In this document: one piece after another, positions 49,647 through 62,900 of the stretch | Numbering within the stretch: the first letter of the stretch is position 1 | Layout of the letters: each line of letters starts with the position of its first letter | Source: Hyperoplus lanceolatus | Taxonomy: Eukaryota > Chordata > Actinopteri > Uranoscopiformes > Ammodytidae | Length of the DNA: 64,000 bases | NCBI GenBank assembly: GCA_026929865.2 | Contig: CM049414.1 | Coordinates: 19,081,501-19,145,500, forward strand | Direction: 5' to 3' | Notes under the pieces: model-generated | Database searches by the model: none | What the model saw: the letters and a program-made list of their open reading frames with translations, nothing else | What the model was told of the DNA's origin: nothing | Program-made: the position numbers and the translations under genes

Positions 49647-51236
49647 ATATACATGTATGTGAGTGAGTGTGTTTGTCATGGGGCTTCCCTGATGACCTTG
49701 TACACTGCGGCAGGGGGGTGATTAAGGATCAGGGCCAAAGACCATTTCCTTTTCCATTGGAAGATGAATGGCCCTGTTTGAAAGTGGCTGCCTATGGCCT
49801 CGGGGCAATTAGAGTTTGCTGTGAGCCAGCAACACTCACTGCTCTGTGTACAAAGGCAGGACCTTGAGAAAAAGAGAAAATGCTCGGCACATAACCTGTT
49901 CTACTGCTCAAACCGACACAGCACCGATGTGATGGTGTACAAATTAAATGCATTTGCTGTTGTTTTTTTCCTCTCATTTCCAGTTGTTTTCCCTCCCTCT
50001 CTCTCTCTCTCTCCCCCCACCTCTTTCCATTTCTCTATAAACCTGGAAAGAAAAGAAAATGTGCTGACTTCAGGAGGCAACTAAGAAAGGCCCACTGAGG
50101 GCACTCATTTAGAAATATCAATATTTGATCTCGGAAATAATTTAACAGGTGGCATTGGCCCTTCTTTGTAATTCATCCACTACATTACAGAAGAGGCTTA
50201 GCGGTGGAACTCCCAACTTGTTGCGCCGCTTGTTTGCTTTCATCTTTTCCTCAATATTGCTACAGATATACAGATTAAACATCACAATCAAGCATTTCAT
50301 TAGATTTATTACTATGTTATGTTCTATCATTCCTATGTTCACCCTCCTTCCTTTCATTTTTCCCCTAGATATTTTTTTTCTCGGTTTAAGCATCTTATCT
50401 GTCACAGAGCGGGGGGCATGAGCAAAAAGAGTTGTGGCAGCCTATTGATAGGGATATGGCCTACTGATATTGATTCCCCTTGTAATACAAGCCTCTTCCC
50501 TTGTCGGCCTGCCAAAGCCTGGATCGGACATGATAACGCGCACATCAGACAGCCGTCAATAGAAAGGCGAAGCTTCCGCCGTGGAGATTACTATCTTATT
50601 TTGGTGCGAGGGGGCCGGCGGAGTGGAGGAATGGGAATTAGCGAGATAGCGAGAATGAGGAGATGAGAAGAACGGGCGTCAAGTCTGACCTCTGATGTTA
50701 TTCTGTCGCTTTCTAGGGCCATTTTTCAACTTGAAAAAATAATCTGTGGTGTGCATCCCCGTCTAACATGTGTGAAAAATATGTACTGTATGTCCAAGGT
50801 GTCCGAGAAAGCACCTCAGGGAAAAGGAAGTTGCTTTGAATTGTGTGTCTTTGCTCTGCCCTTGCCGCTTCACTGTCACTTTGATCTCAGAACATGCAAC
50901 AGTCCAGGCAACAGTGTGCCAGGAGGAGAGGCGCTCCAGGGAAATTGATTTGTTTGGAGGTTTATTCCCATCAGTGCAAAAAAAAATAAAAAATCTGCTT
51001 TAGCCACTGGGCACTCTGGCATTGTATACTAACCGAATTGATAGCAGAACCGTTTGATAGCAGGGTTATAATGTAGATCTATAATGTTGTGTCTCTTCTC
51101 TTATTCTCACAAGGCTTAGTTTTTCTAGTGTTTCCTTCGCCCTCTGGGCACAAAAGCATGTGAAGGTCATGTGTTATGATAAAACCACGCTCATGTTCAG
51201 AAGCAACCTCCAAGTGCCCCCCCCTTCCCCCCTCTT

Positions 51237-51250
51237 CCCCCCCCCCCCCC
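51237..51250. repeat. Poly-C run
   Basis: 14 C preceded by C-rich blocks from 51217. Confidence 0.95.
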
Positions 51251-52257
51251 GATGCTATGACTCAGTGTGCAGTACCTAAGCATGTTTGCTGAGTTTCTCA
51301 TTGCCTCGACAAGACGAAACCGCTGGTCGTGTTCATATCTCATGTCATGTTTGCAACCCGAGGGCCAACGCTGTGTTTTAGCCTTCGCACAGCTTCCGCT
51401 GACCCAGGGGAAAACTGCAGACAGTGGTCGAATGCATCATGTCTTTCTGTACCTCCGGCCAAGCACACGCCTCTGCTTTGATGTGTCCCATCAAATCACC
51501 GTCATGCTCGGGCGAATATATGCAGCCGCGTTATGCAGCAGCTGCTCCTGTAACTAGCCATGTCTTTGAGAGAGAGAGAGAGAGTTCTTATTTCCAAGTT
51601 GAAACATTGTCTCTCTGATTAGTATAGGACCCTTTGACGATAGCTGTCAACACACACCATTAAATGATGGTGTATATATAAGAGCTATTATTTGATCAAA
51701 TTAGATATTAATCAGAGAAAAATAAGCTTACAGTGTACACTATGAATGTCATTCTTTCACAATTGACGAGCAGCATTTGCTATTAAAAGCCTACTTAGTG
51801 TTATTTTTGCTCCAATGTTATTATAGTTTCCTTATTGTCTATAGAACAGAAGTGTGAGAGTGGAGAGATGCTGTGAATGACAGTCGAGCAGAAAATTGAA
51901 TGACAATCGTTTGAAAGTAATTAACAAAGATTAGAAAACGTAATGCATCGGGCCTTTTTTTCCTCAGTTTTGTGGTTGATGTTTTAACCAGATGGCCTTT
52001 TAAAGTAACACTAACAGTGTGAAAAACGTGGCTCCGTTGTATTGAATAGTGGATTTTATTTGGCTGTGGAGGGAAAATCTTTTGGACACCGGTTGCATTT
52101 ATCTGCTTGATGTAGCAGAGCGGGCGGCCTGCAGTGCAACTGATGCTGCCGTTAATATGGCTAGAAGGGAGCGAGGCGAGATGTGAAAAAGTTTTATTTT
52201 GTCACCAATAGGAGACATCTCCTGCTCACTTTGACAAGGTTTTATGATTCCATTCAA

Positions 52258-52425
52258 ATTAAAGGACACGTTTACAATTTGTAAAGTCCTTCGTAATGGT
52301 CTATTTCAATCTCACATCCCACGTAAGTATACTTAAAGAGCTGTTGGTCACTTTAATTGTTCATTTAGTCCATATTCGCCCTCTAGAAATCCCTCCCTAA
52401 TGTGATTTCAACGTAAGTGATGTTA
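52258..52425. repeat. Degenerate dispersed teleost repeat (GATTTCAACGTAAGTGATG type)
   Basis: CTGTTGGTCACTTTAATTGT, CTAGAAATCCCTCCCTAATG and TGATTTCAACGTAAGTGATG occur in the order of a fish repeat I recognise. No complete ends are visible. Confidence 0.5.
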
Positions 52426-55400
52426 CAGTTAGCTCAAGCTAATAAGAGGCTATAGCTCTTCGCGTTTCCCATACGTAGTTTTGCTGAGCTATGACAAAGG
52501 GAAAGTGACACAAAGAGGTATTTGTCTAAGGTAATGCCTCAAATGAGCTTCACATGAATGTAGAAATGCCATTGCTGCAAAGAATAAGGACTATAAAAAT
52601 TGATCCTCATCTTTTGAAGTGGAATCTCATTAAGAACAATTAAAGCCAAAACCAAAAACATACCTATTATATACAGTACATAAACATATGGGCATGCAAG
52701 TCTTTGAAATGTGAACCTGTCCATTAAAAATGAAACCCAGCATCCATGCACTTCAATTCACGTCTCACATTTGTTGAAGTTTGTGCTAAACTACTTTGTT
52801 ATATAAAATATAGAATCTAGGTTATTGCCAGAACCTTCAATGAAAGAAAATAGAATCTATACTGAACATGCAGCCTGTCTGTGTTTTTCTTTCCTGTGGT
52901 AAAAAAAAGAAAAAAGTAGGTTTCATTTAAAAGAAGTGTTGTTTTACCAAGCTTCATGTGTATTGTTGATCAGACTTTGTTCAGTCTGAGGTCAGGCCTG
53001 GCTGGTGATGTAGCATGCACTCCAGCTGCTGAGGTAATTGCAGCTTCGCCTGTTAATGGTCCCTGCATTGCTGCCGGCTGATTCTCAATCCACAATCCCT
53101 GATTAAACACCAGAGAAGCTCGGTGGAGACACAGACAGCCTAGCGTCTCATGCACATTCTCCATTTTCTTTGTGTCACGCCCATCACTTGTGAAACTAAA
53201 AGCAGCGTATTTTGAGACTCGTCTCCCAAGGAGGCTGTCTATTTCTATCGATCGCCACTGTGATCCTTTTAGTTTGATGTGCTGAAGTGGTCAGAAGTAA
53301 ATGCCATTTTAATGAAGTCTTGTCTATTGATTCGGCTGTAGTGTTGTTTGTTTGCGCAGTTAGGATTTTTTGAGCATCACTTGAAGTGCAGGGTAATCAG
53401 GATAATCGAGGGTGTGACGCACATAGCATAGTTAGTTCTTATTTTATGAAATCGCCATGCATGAAATATTTTTTCTCACACAGGGGAAGCAGTAGGCATG
53501 CACACCCATATATTAAAGTATGCCACCTAGACTTTGCTGATGCCGATGAGAACGTTTGTTGAGAATAATTACGCCCCCCCCCCCTCCACCAAAAAAATAA
53601 ATAAATTCACTTTGCTGCCAAAATATATCCCACTCTGTGCTATGGAGATTTAGACAGAGAATTGGATTTCCCCTGCTGTGAAATCAGTTTCTGTCGTCCC
53701 GCTGGCCATCCGCATCATTCTGCTACACCCAGCTGTAGGCTCCCATCACTGCACACACACACATGACGCCCATGCCTTTTTTTTCCACTCCACATGCTCC
53801 CTTTGCATTTACAGCGTTTAGCCTCATGCAATATGTTATTATCGACGTCTGTGGTTGACTGAGCGAAGACTGTACGCTCTGTGTGTCACTTCATTGGTTC
53901 TGCATTAGCCCAAATGCGGGGAAATGACATTCTAAGCCTTTCATGAGATGCACTTTAAATCTGAACCATTGTGACTGGCAGGAATACGTCCTATGTTTAT
54001 GAGAATGAATAAGGCGCACATCTAGCGGATCTACAAATGTCAAACTTCACACTTCAAATGCCCTCTTCAATTTATTTCGAGTGGTATCAAAGTCACTTCG
54101 ATGAAAGGGGTCTCTTACTCAGAAGTCATAGATGATTTTCAATCAAGTGGAAAATGAATACATTGACTGTGAGTGTGCCCTTCTACCATTTAAATGCAAC
54201 CTTTACAATACATGAAGTGAGGAAGCCAGGCCTCCTCTGCCATGTGAATAGGTTCAAAGATGTCGTCTACTCAATGCTGCAGTAGTTCTGCAGTGCTTTG
54301 GTGTCTGTATGCCAACAAGTCAAGAGAGTGAAGAGGTTTTACACCTTTTGCATGAAGCTCGCCTCAGGGCTAAAAGCCATGCCATTATGACCCTTATTAC
54401 ACCGGATAACCTTCCACACAGCTTCTTTGAAATAGTCATATAAATGTCAGCCATGTTGACATGCTCATGCACAGTAAGGATACATATTAGGTTTAAGGAG
54501 AATAATGGTCCAATGATAGTAGCGGTCTTTTTTTCCCCAAACCAGAAGGAGAATATGTATAAACATAGTGAAATGCTTATGTTTAAAGACTGACATGAAA
54601 ATAATTTGCCCCACAAGTTAGAAATGTCTCATTACAGTGTTTCATGGGTAATTCAACCGATTATATTTTCTTTATGCATAGGAAATGAGCAAAATTACAA
54701 ATGTATTACAGCACTGATGGAACAAAATGTCTTTTGATATTACTGTCTGCCCACTTACTGTTAGCCTGCTGTTTTGTTTCAGCTTTCATATCAATCCAAG
54801 TCTTTATATGCCTTTAAGTAACTAGGTCAGTGAAGCCCGGTTACTCAGTTATTCAGAGAACAAGTTGTCATACAGTGTATTCAATTAGTGACTGCAATTC
54901 CATGTGTACATGCAGCTGGTCAGCAAATGAGTTAATTCCCTCTCTGCCTCAACTTTATTTTAGAAGGATGGTTTACTTTTTTTGACTGCATAATGGTTTT
55001 AAGATGTTGCTTCCGGACATATCAAATATTCAGTCTCAGACACATGGCTTGTCTAGACTTTTAGATGTTACTTAGTGCTATTTATAGATTAAGTCAGACT
55101 TTGAATAGAATCATTTATAATTATAAGACAACTCATTCATGTTCTGTCTATTGACCTCTCCTTTCTTCCGAATACACTTGCTTAAAGTCAGATACCTGTT
55201 CTCCCTGGTAGAAGTCAAGCTGGGTTAACCAGGTCTCTTTGATCCTTTATCCCGATTTCAGAATCATCGTACCTTGTTAAAATTGTGTTTTCGAATCAAG
55301 CTAACTGGACTCAAATTGCCATTGCAACACTTACGAGAAATTGTCTTGGGCACTGTTTCAGACATTTCAATGAAATTTGCCAGCACGTTTAACCTAATGG

Positions 55401-55797
55401 AGTGCATGTCTGAACGTCTGAAAAAATGGGCTTAAATAGCAAATAGCCTGTGGATGCTTGCACTAGCCTATCGGGTGCATTGAGTTCCAAAAATGGTCCA
55501 AAACGGTTATTTATTTGAAAACCAAATAGTAGCCTTGCTACAATGATAATTTGCTCAGCTAAATTTGGTATTTAGAACATAAAGATTAGTGTGTAAGACT
55601 CTGCTAAGCTGCTGCGTCCAAAGCAGAGAGAAAATATTTGCTCTGTGCTGAGACGCTGCCGGCATGAGCTGCAGAGAAATGCAGCATGAATGTACAAGAG
55701 AAAGGTAGTGTTTTCAGTCGATGGCTGGGTATTTCGGCGGGATGGTCTGGAGGGCTGAAATTGCTGGAGCTGACTTTGAAGTGGCTGGGGTTTTTCA

Positions 55798-55798
<1 letters not shown>

Positions 55799-55848
<50 letters not shown>
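55799..55848. repeat. (CT)n microsatellite
   Basis: About 24 CT units with one TT slip near 55821. Confidence 0.97.
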
Positions 55849-55852
<4 letters not shown>

Positions 55853-57074
55853 CCCTGCCTCCCACATCTACCGCTATCATAATAACAAGCAATAACCCTC
55901 TTTCAGAAATAACCAAAGACTTTCACGCGCATAATGTGGCTTCAATAAATAGTCATGTTTACCAAGGGGCCGTATCTTACAGCAATTTAGTTTCCTGCCT
56001 CCCCCTCTTGCTTGGTTTTTATTTATTTTTTTGCGTCCTTGTGCCGGGGTACGGTACATAATGTGGCGTATTATGCACGCCGGCACAAACACGCATGAAC
56101 ACATTATCAAATGGAGCGATACAGAAAATAGCTCAGCCCATCATGCACACTTATGCATTAGGAGTTATGCTTTGGAGAAGAAAAAAAATGTCCTCACTGG
56201 GAAGTTTGGTAGAAATACCCATGTACGTGTAGGAACATCAGCATACATTTGTATGCATAATGATAGAGGGTGGACAGCTTTCTCTGGGGCCCTTGGTGAA
56301 CAGCAGAGGCAGCACAAGCAATGGTGGTGGTGGGGGGGGGGAGGGGTGTGTTTCATTAGTCTGTCAAACTCAATGATATTTAGAGCCCCGCACCCTCAGC
56401 CAGGACTGGAAAACTCAATCAGCGTCTCTTGATTTCATAACCCTGCTCGGTGACAGGGCTTATTTTATCACGCCGATGATTCATTCTAATAAATGCCGGC
56501 TGCCCAGTGCACCTCCGCCTGAAATACAACCTCTCACCCCCCCCCCTCCCCCTCTCTCTGTCCTCCATGGGTCGACCCGAAAAAAGGGAAAGGAAGGAGG
56601 AGGAGAGGGAGGGAGGGAGAGGCGGATAAATCAGAATTGTGGGAACTGGAGGGTGCAGATAATCCATCGTTGGTGCGGGTTGGTAGCTCGCCCAGTCTAC
56701 CCCCCCCCCTTCACCCTTCAGCACAAATCAGAAGTGCGGGACAGTGTTGATCTGTGAGGGCTTGGTGGGGGCTCATTGATTGTTGACGACAGAGGAGGAG
56801 AGCGCCGATAAATAATGGGTGGCAGAGCGCGCGGGGTGAAGGAAAACAATTATCTGTGGAGGTGGAAAGCACATAAAGCGTGGAATGATAAACACTGTGA
56901 AATATGATTGACTCCGAGTGATATATGGACGCCGAAGGACAGGCGGAGGGAGGTCTGTGTGTGCAGAGATATCCTTGAATGGCTACAGGCTGGTGGGCAG
57001 TAGTATAGCTGGGGCCTTAGCTAAGCACTTTCTCTGTGCATGTGTGTGAATGTGTCTCTTTTCTCCCCCTGCAG

Positions 57075-57153
57075 ACGACAGATGACATTGTTTCGTCCGC
57101 CGAATGCTCCAGCGACGACGAGGACCTTGAAGAGTGCGACTCCGGACATGCAG
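57075..57153 (+). CDS. nrxn3: Neurexin-3 exon: acidic Cys-loop of the stalk, splice site 5
   Basis: This 79-nt exon follows in phase 0 from the exon ending at 39575. It encodes 26 codons ([20 protein letters not shown], then CDSGHA) plus a G, so it ends in phase 1. The acceptor is tctcccccctgcag-like (ttctccccctgcag) and the donor gtggga, which is weaker than the other donors. Two Cys residues bracket an acidic cluster, the known small disulfide loop of the neurexin stalk. The exon end is splice site 5, the most variable site of NRXN3, where alternative exons produce transmembrane, GPI-anchored or soluble forms. The Ser-Gly right after the acidic cluster fits a glycosaminoglycan attachment site. 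If the intron were retained, the frame would run on to a stop at 57222-57224, adding 23 residues. The exons for the membrane-proximal stalk, transmembrane helix and PDZ-binding tail are not seen in the window. Confidence 0.94.
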
Positions 57154-57649
57154 GTGGGATGGGTGTGTCGAGTTGTGCTTGCTCTGAACCCTGGTCTATT
57201 TCTCCTTATCTTTTTTTCTTTTGATTTTTTTTGTGCTACCGAGGAGCTTCTCCTCAGAGCATCATGTCCCATGGGAGCTTCAAGTGTAACTTTTCAACAA
57301 CAACAACAACAAAAAAAGCCCTCCAAAAAGTAGCCACAGCGAGTAGAACAATTTATACCCGAGCGTGAGGGGGTTCTCAGTGTATATCTACTGTAAAGTT
57401 AAAATAACTCTTCTTTGGAGATGGATGAAAGCAGTAAGAATCAAGTTTTTTATTTATTTTTATCCTCAGCATGTTTTGGTTTTGTAGGAAGTTACAGTGT
57501 TAACTTTAACTGTAAATGAATAAATGCTTTATTTAGTCGGCAGCTGTAGTCAAAGCTTGTAGCTTTCATCTCTATAACAAGTTACACTTAGCAATGGGGC
57601 CACTGGTTGCAGACATGACGCAGCGTTGATACTAATTTTGTTCTCTCAG

Positions 57650-57753
57650 CATTCGGTCGAGAGCAAAAACTTTACTCAAAGTACGAAATTAGTATCAAGC
57701 CCCATGTCGCCCGCACTGATGCTTCAAAATGTATCTGTCCTGTACATGGTTGA
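57650..57753 (+). other. Candidate alternative SS5 exon with early stop (hypothesis)
   Basis: The sequence tttgttctctcag ending at 57649 is a good acceptor. In phase 1 it opens 34 residues starting AFGREQKLYSKYEI and stops at TGA 57751-57753. In phase 0, which fits only if the 57075 exon is skipped, the frame instead runs to 57862 and includes a 19-residue hydrophobic run (VLYMVDFLLLCLVCVFVSL). Either could give a shortened neurexin. There is no direct support beyond the splice-like site and phase. Confidence 0.2.
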
Positions 57754-59796
57754 TTTCCTCTTGCTGTGCCTCGTGTGTGTGTTCGTCTCTCTTGACAGAG
57801 GATACATTTTGAGATTCTTTCGAGAACAAAGATGCTTCCAGCATAGATACTGTGATATGTAGCAGACTAACTGCAACAGAGCCTCTTCCTCCTCCTTCCT
57901 ACTTCTTCTTCTCTTGTTTGTACCTCTGTTTCCTTTGTCGGAGGCTTGCCTTACCTGAAACATTCTAATAGAGAACAGATATCCTCGAATTTCTGTGCGC
58001 ATCGTCTCTCTTCCCTCCTCCCTTTACACACACATACACAAGTACATACACACATACACACAGGCACATTTCACTTTGTGATTGGATCAAAGTGATAAGA
58101 CATTCACTCAGAAAATAAAACCAGAGCTGAAAATACAACCTGCAGATTTTTAAGGAGCGGTTATTTTGAGGCAACTTGGGTTTGAACGACTTTTGAAAAT
58201 GGAACTGTCAATCCCACATGTGCTCAGGAGCAGTTGGCATATATCCTAATAGCATGAAGTAAACCAGGAGAGTGTTTTGGCTCTATTGGAACTGGCCGAG
58301 TCTCCCCTCAGGCACTCAGGCTTTTTGCTTCACTGTCCTTCAAACTGCAATCAGCGGCCTAATTGCTAGCGCTTTAATCTGCCTAAATATGTCTCAGTTT
58401 AGCACCAAGCATATGTCCACTTTTGGTTGCTAATAATTAGCCTACATTGTGACACTGCATTGCCCTTTCACTATGTTATCGTGGCTCGGAGAACATAACA
58501 GATAATCAGGCATTTATTTATTCTGGGAAATGAGGTCTTTCCCTGGACTTTACTAGATACTTTGCAAGTCATTTTACCTTTTTCCCTCCAATTGGTGAGA
58601 GGAACTAATTTAATAAGCTTTATCACACTGTAATAGCGTTTGTTTCCTTGAAATTATTGCCACATTTAGGTCCCTGTGCTTATGGCCTTTTGATGTGAAG
58701 AGAAAGCCATTTTCCCACGTGCCTCCATGCAGAATTTAAGTTATTTATGGACACGCGCGAGTCGCTTTCTTAACTCGGAGATGATTGGAATTGAATGGGC
58801 AAATTGTTAACACCTCGTATCTACTGTTTAACGTTCGTTTGTTTTAAAAATGTTATTTCCGTGGACTACTAAAAGCTCAAACCCAAGTATTCTCAAAAGT
58901 TGAAGTGCAACAAAGTGTATTGTAAGACGCTTTTCTACTAGGAGAACATGGTACCCTCCCCTCATATAGTGGCAACATATGTAGTCATACACACTCATAT
59001 ACATACTGTACATTTCACCATGTCGACACAGAAATTCATGCCCTCATTCCTCGCCCCGCTTCCAGTCGTATGAACAGTTGCATGACGTGGCGTTGCTTTC
59101 TTTTCTGTTGCATTTGGTTTGTCGTTTTCTTTGTTTTGTTTTCTCCTGTGATGCACATATGAACATCGATTTGGACCTAGCTGCTGGGTTGCTAAAGATT
59201 TGAGCTTGTTTTTGTTTATTTGTTTTGACTTTCCTTTTGGGCCTGGGGCTGAGTTCAATGGGCTGTTTTTTTTTTATTTTCTTGTTTGGTTGTGGTTTGT
59301 TTTTATTATTTTTTTTGTTATGTTTGTTTTTTTTGCTTTGGTGTCCTCCTCATCATCCGCCGTCCATCCTCCAAGCAAGGATAGCGCCACTCCTTCCGTT
59401 TTTTGCCTCATCTTGTGCCGCATGAACTTTTGGTGGTTGGAAAAAAATTCTCCTCCTCATCGAGTTTTGTGTTAATTATTATTATTTTTAATATGTTTTT
59501 GTGCCACATGGCTTCTAAAGAAACACACCCCCCACCCCCCCGACATTTTTCGATACAACATAGGGAAATGAACGGCAACAAAATCTTTTCTTGCCATCAT
59601 CCTTTTTTTATGCCTTGTGCGGGCAAACCCCATTCTGTCTGGAGAAAGTTGTGTGTGAAAGAATGACTCCCCGTCTCCCATCCAGAGTGTTAACCCCCCG
59701 CCCCCTCCTTCCCTCCCTCCCTCCACCCTCCATCCCCACTCACCAACCCTTCTTTCTTTTGAGCCTTTCTGCATATACATGTCTGTTTGAATGCAG

Positions 59797-59918
59797 ATGG
59801 CATAAAAAAGACTTTTATTGCCACAAAGTATATCTGTTTTTCTATTCTATCTGTTGCTCCAAGTAGAAGGCATTTGTGGCATGCACACTGTACTGGACTG
59901 TATACCGCAGCTCTGTAG
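59797..59918 (+). other. Candidate alternative SS5 terminal exon (hypothesis)
   Basis: An AG at 59795-59796 follows a modest pyrimidine-containing stretch. Reading from it in phase 1, as required after the exon ending at 57153, gives 40 residues beginning DGIKKTFIATKY and a TAG at 59916-59918. Residues 12-21 (YICFSILSVA) are hydrophobic but short. Two AATAAA hexamers follow at 60357-60362 and 60396-60401. NRXN3 is known to make soluble or GPI-linked forms through stop-containing SS5 exons, so position and phase fit. I cannot confirm conservation, and chance is a real alternative. Confidence 0.25.
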
Positions 59919-59927
59919 ACCAACTAA

Positions 59928-59942
59928 CCCCCCCCCCCCCCC
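59928..59942. repeat. Poly-C run
   Basis: 15 consecutive C. Confidence 0.95.
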
Positions 59943-62900
59943 AACCCCAGCTTCCCCCTCGCTTATGCATGGATATGATTGGCATCCATTTTGTGTGCTG
60001 CTTCTTCTCCACCCATACGTGTCAGGCTAACCCCTAGCTGGCTTCTACTACATGTACGTGTGTGTGTGGGCTACAGTGGTGGCACTGCACCACCGCTGTA
60101 GGTCTGGTGTTTGTGCTTATGCCTGCTGTCTCTGTCAGCGCTACGTGTGCGTCTGCCAAACAGACTTGTCTTGTCTTGTCCGCTGTGCGTGCTCGTCTGG
60201 TGGTTGTTTCTGTCTGTGTGTTTAATGAAACTGTTAAACCTTACCTTTTCCCTCCTATCCCATCTGAGTTCCACAAGAGAGCACATAAGGGATTGTGCAC
60301 CCAGATTCTTGGCAATCCTCCAAATAAGAGATTGCACACGTTTTATGTAAACTTAGAATAAAAGTATCACTATGTGTAGGAAATGTACCAACGTGAATAA
60401 AACTAAGTATCGTTAAATCGCTAATGGGAATGTGCAATGCTCAGTTTGGAGAACAGAAAAAAAGCCAGTCAATTTATGATTTCATTTCGCAGTGATTAAC
60501 AGATTAAAAAGGGTTGCAGCTTGTTACCGTGTCATCAGAGCAATTCTGTGATTAATATGCAATTATATTTCAGTAATTGGTGTAAATTGTTTCCGTAAAT
60601 CCACAAGTGCATATCAGAATGTTTGATTTGTACATATTTGCATCTACTAAGATACTTAATGATAGTTAGAGCAAATTAAACTTTACATTAAACATTTTAA
60701 TTTACAAGCACATAGCAGTTAGAGTAATATTTCAACATGAACTAAAAGGAAAGGCTACTGGACTCATATTCAACGGGTCAAGAGAAAACGCAACTTAAAT
60801 ACAATGCACCTGACCATCACACCAGCCTTAATACCTTTTACCTCACTAGAAGAATGTTATATAAAAAGTTCTTCTGACATTGCTACTGAGCATAAACGTC
60901 CAGGCAGGTGCTTTCAATTCATTCAAACAAATGACAGACACTGTCATTTTCCTAGAGAAGACATCCTCTCACAAATCTCTTGCCAACTGTTACTCTCCGT
61001 GTGCCAGTCAAATAGATCGTAAAAAGAGTGTGTATTTAATAAAGGGGGGCCATAAACGCTCCTGCACGCGCCATTACCCCATCAGCCCCTTGATGAAGTG
61101 GAGCACCGATCAAGCAGATGTAACACATTTATAGACGCCTCCTCTGGTCTAGGTGGGCCAAGTGAAGAATCTGTGCGGCTCAAAGTTATTGTTAGACTGG
61201 ATGCGTGGATGTTTGCTGTTGTCGTTTGATTTCTTTATTGCTGCATAGGCAGATCCTCTATGCGCGCCAGGGGTAAAGAATGAAGTATGATAGGGATGGA
61301 TCACTCAGCTCTTTGTCAGCTATGGGTTCCGTCAAGCCCCCTCGGGCCGGCTGTCACTTCAACACAGACCTCAGATCAGTTTAAAGGTTATTCAGCTGAC
61401 ACACTGTCCGCAGATTGCAGAGGTGCAGCCTAATGGCCGTACAGCAAATCGACCGGTTGACAGGGGCGAGTCGCCACGCCCGCTGGAGATGCCAATTTAA
61501 CACGGCAGAGTGGGCCCCGGCCTCATGAAGACGTATTAAGAGCTATCTGCCATGCACCGTGGCTTCAGGACAGCCTGGACAGAGAGATCCTCTTCAACTT
61601 ACTGAGTTCATGTATGGTTACATAGCAGACCTTTTCTGTTGCTGGAGTTGTAAACAGAACATTGTTCTTGCATTGTTCAATTGCACTTACGGTGCGTTTT
61701 GAACTTGTATTTTGACTTGTGTGTTCCGTTTCTAACTAACAGTGTACTGCTGTCCATCTTGGCCAGTTCTCTCTTGAAAAGGAGATGTTGATCTCAATGA
61801 GATAAATCTGGCTAACTAAAGGTTATACTACTAATAATAATAATATTGTTCAACTGTTAGGATGGAAATTAATTGCCCATCAGTGAGAAATTAGACCTCT
61901 CTTGACAGGTGTGTGCACGGGTAAGATTAGATAATTTAATGGCAGGGTGAGATGGCCAGCCTTTTAAGGTATATGTTTCTAGAAAGCCTAGCCATTGCAC
62001 AGTGCACTTATATAATCCCTTTAAGTGAGTCCACACTGAGAATTTGTGTTTTGCTGGCTCTCTGGTAATCTGCTCCATACCTGTGGTGGATGTGTGTAGT
62101 GAGGTGAATGAATCTGCTACAGCAGGACCTCTGAGCACAATGCGTGCCGCCACAATGGGATTTCAGGGCCCCCAAACCACTGACTCACCCACAATTTGAA
62201 GCTTGGAAATCCCATTGACTCTGTTCATCTGTGGTCGGTGCTGGGGCACCGGCTTTCCACTTTTGTGGTGTATAGCGTCGTCAAATCCCTGACACACCGT
62301 CCGGATTCATCTCCATTCGGAAGCCTCAGCAAACGCTGGATGGACACAGGGATCAGGCCGGGAGCGAGAAGAGAGGGAAAAAGAGAGAGCGAGGGAGCGG
62401 AGCGGAGGGATGTAAAGAGAAAGTGCTGCTCTGAGATTTCTGCATCTGTAGCCTCCAAGCTGCTGAGGTAGTCAGTCAATCAGCCATTTAGAAGTAAATG
62501 TATTTACCCACTTCATCTTCAATAGCACATGCATGCAGGAGCTGATCTTTTTTAAACAAGACTGATGAAAAGCAGAATGATTGGAATGTTTAGTTTCTTC
62601 CACGCTCTTTTTTTGGTTTATAAGGATAGGATCTGTTTTTGTAAATGATGCCAAGGCTAGCCCACTAGGCGCAGGTTTCGAAAAAAACTTATTAAAGTGT
62701 AGACCTGACTTCATTTCGCTAAAGAAATAATGGGAAAAACAGTAACTTGCTGTAGGTCTAGCCGAGTGGAGAATTATTTGTCAGGGAGGCAGAGGCTTAG
62801 AATAAAATCCCCATCCATCTCGACGAGTACAGCAAACACTCACAGCCTGGTTAAGCAAACCTATTACAAACCGCCGTGTTTGTCTGCTTCAGAAATGCAG

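Noticed and set aside
56257-56757. Open frames near the SS5 exon on both strands
   Set aside because: Low-complexity Gly/Pro/Arg-rich products of G- and C-rich runs, with no neurexin similarity and no fitting splice sites.
59591-59866. 91-codon frame overlapping the 59797 candidate
   Set aside because: It reads the candidate exon in a phase that does not match the SS5 donor, and its upstream part is Pro/Leu low complexity.
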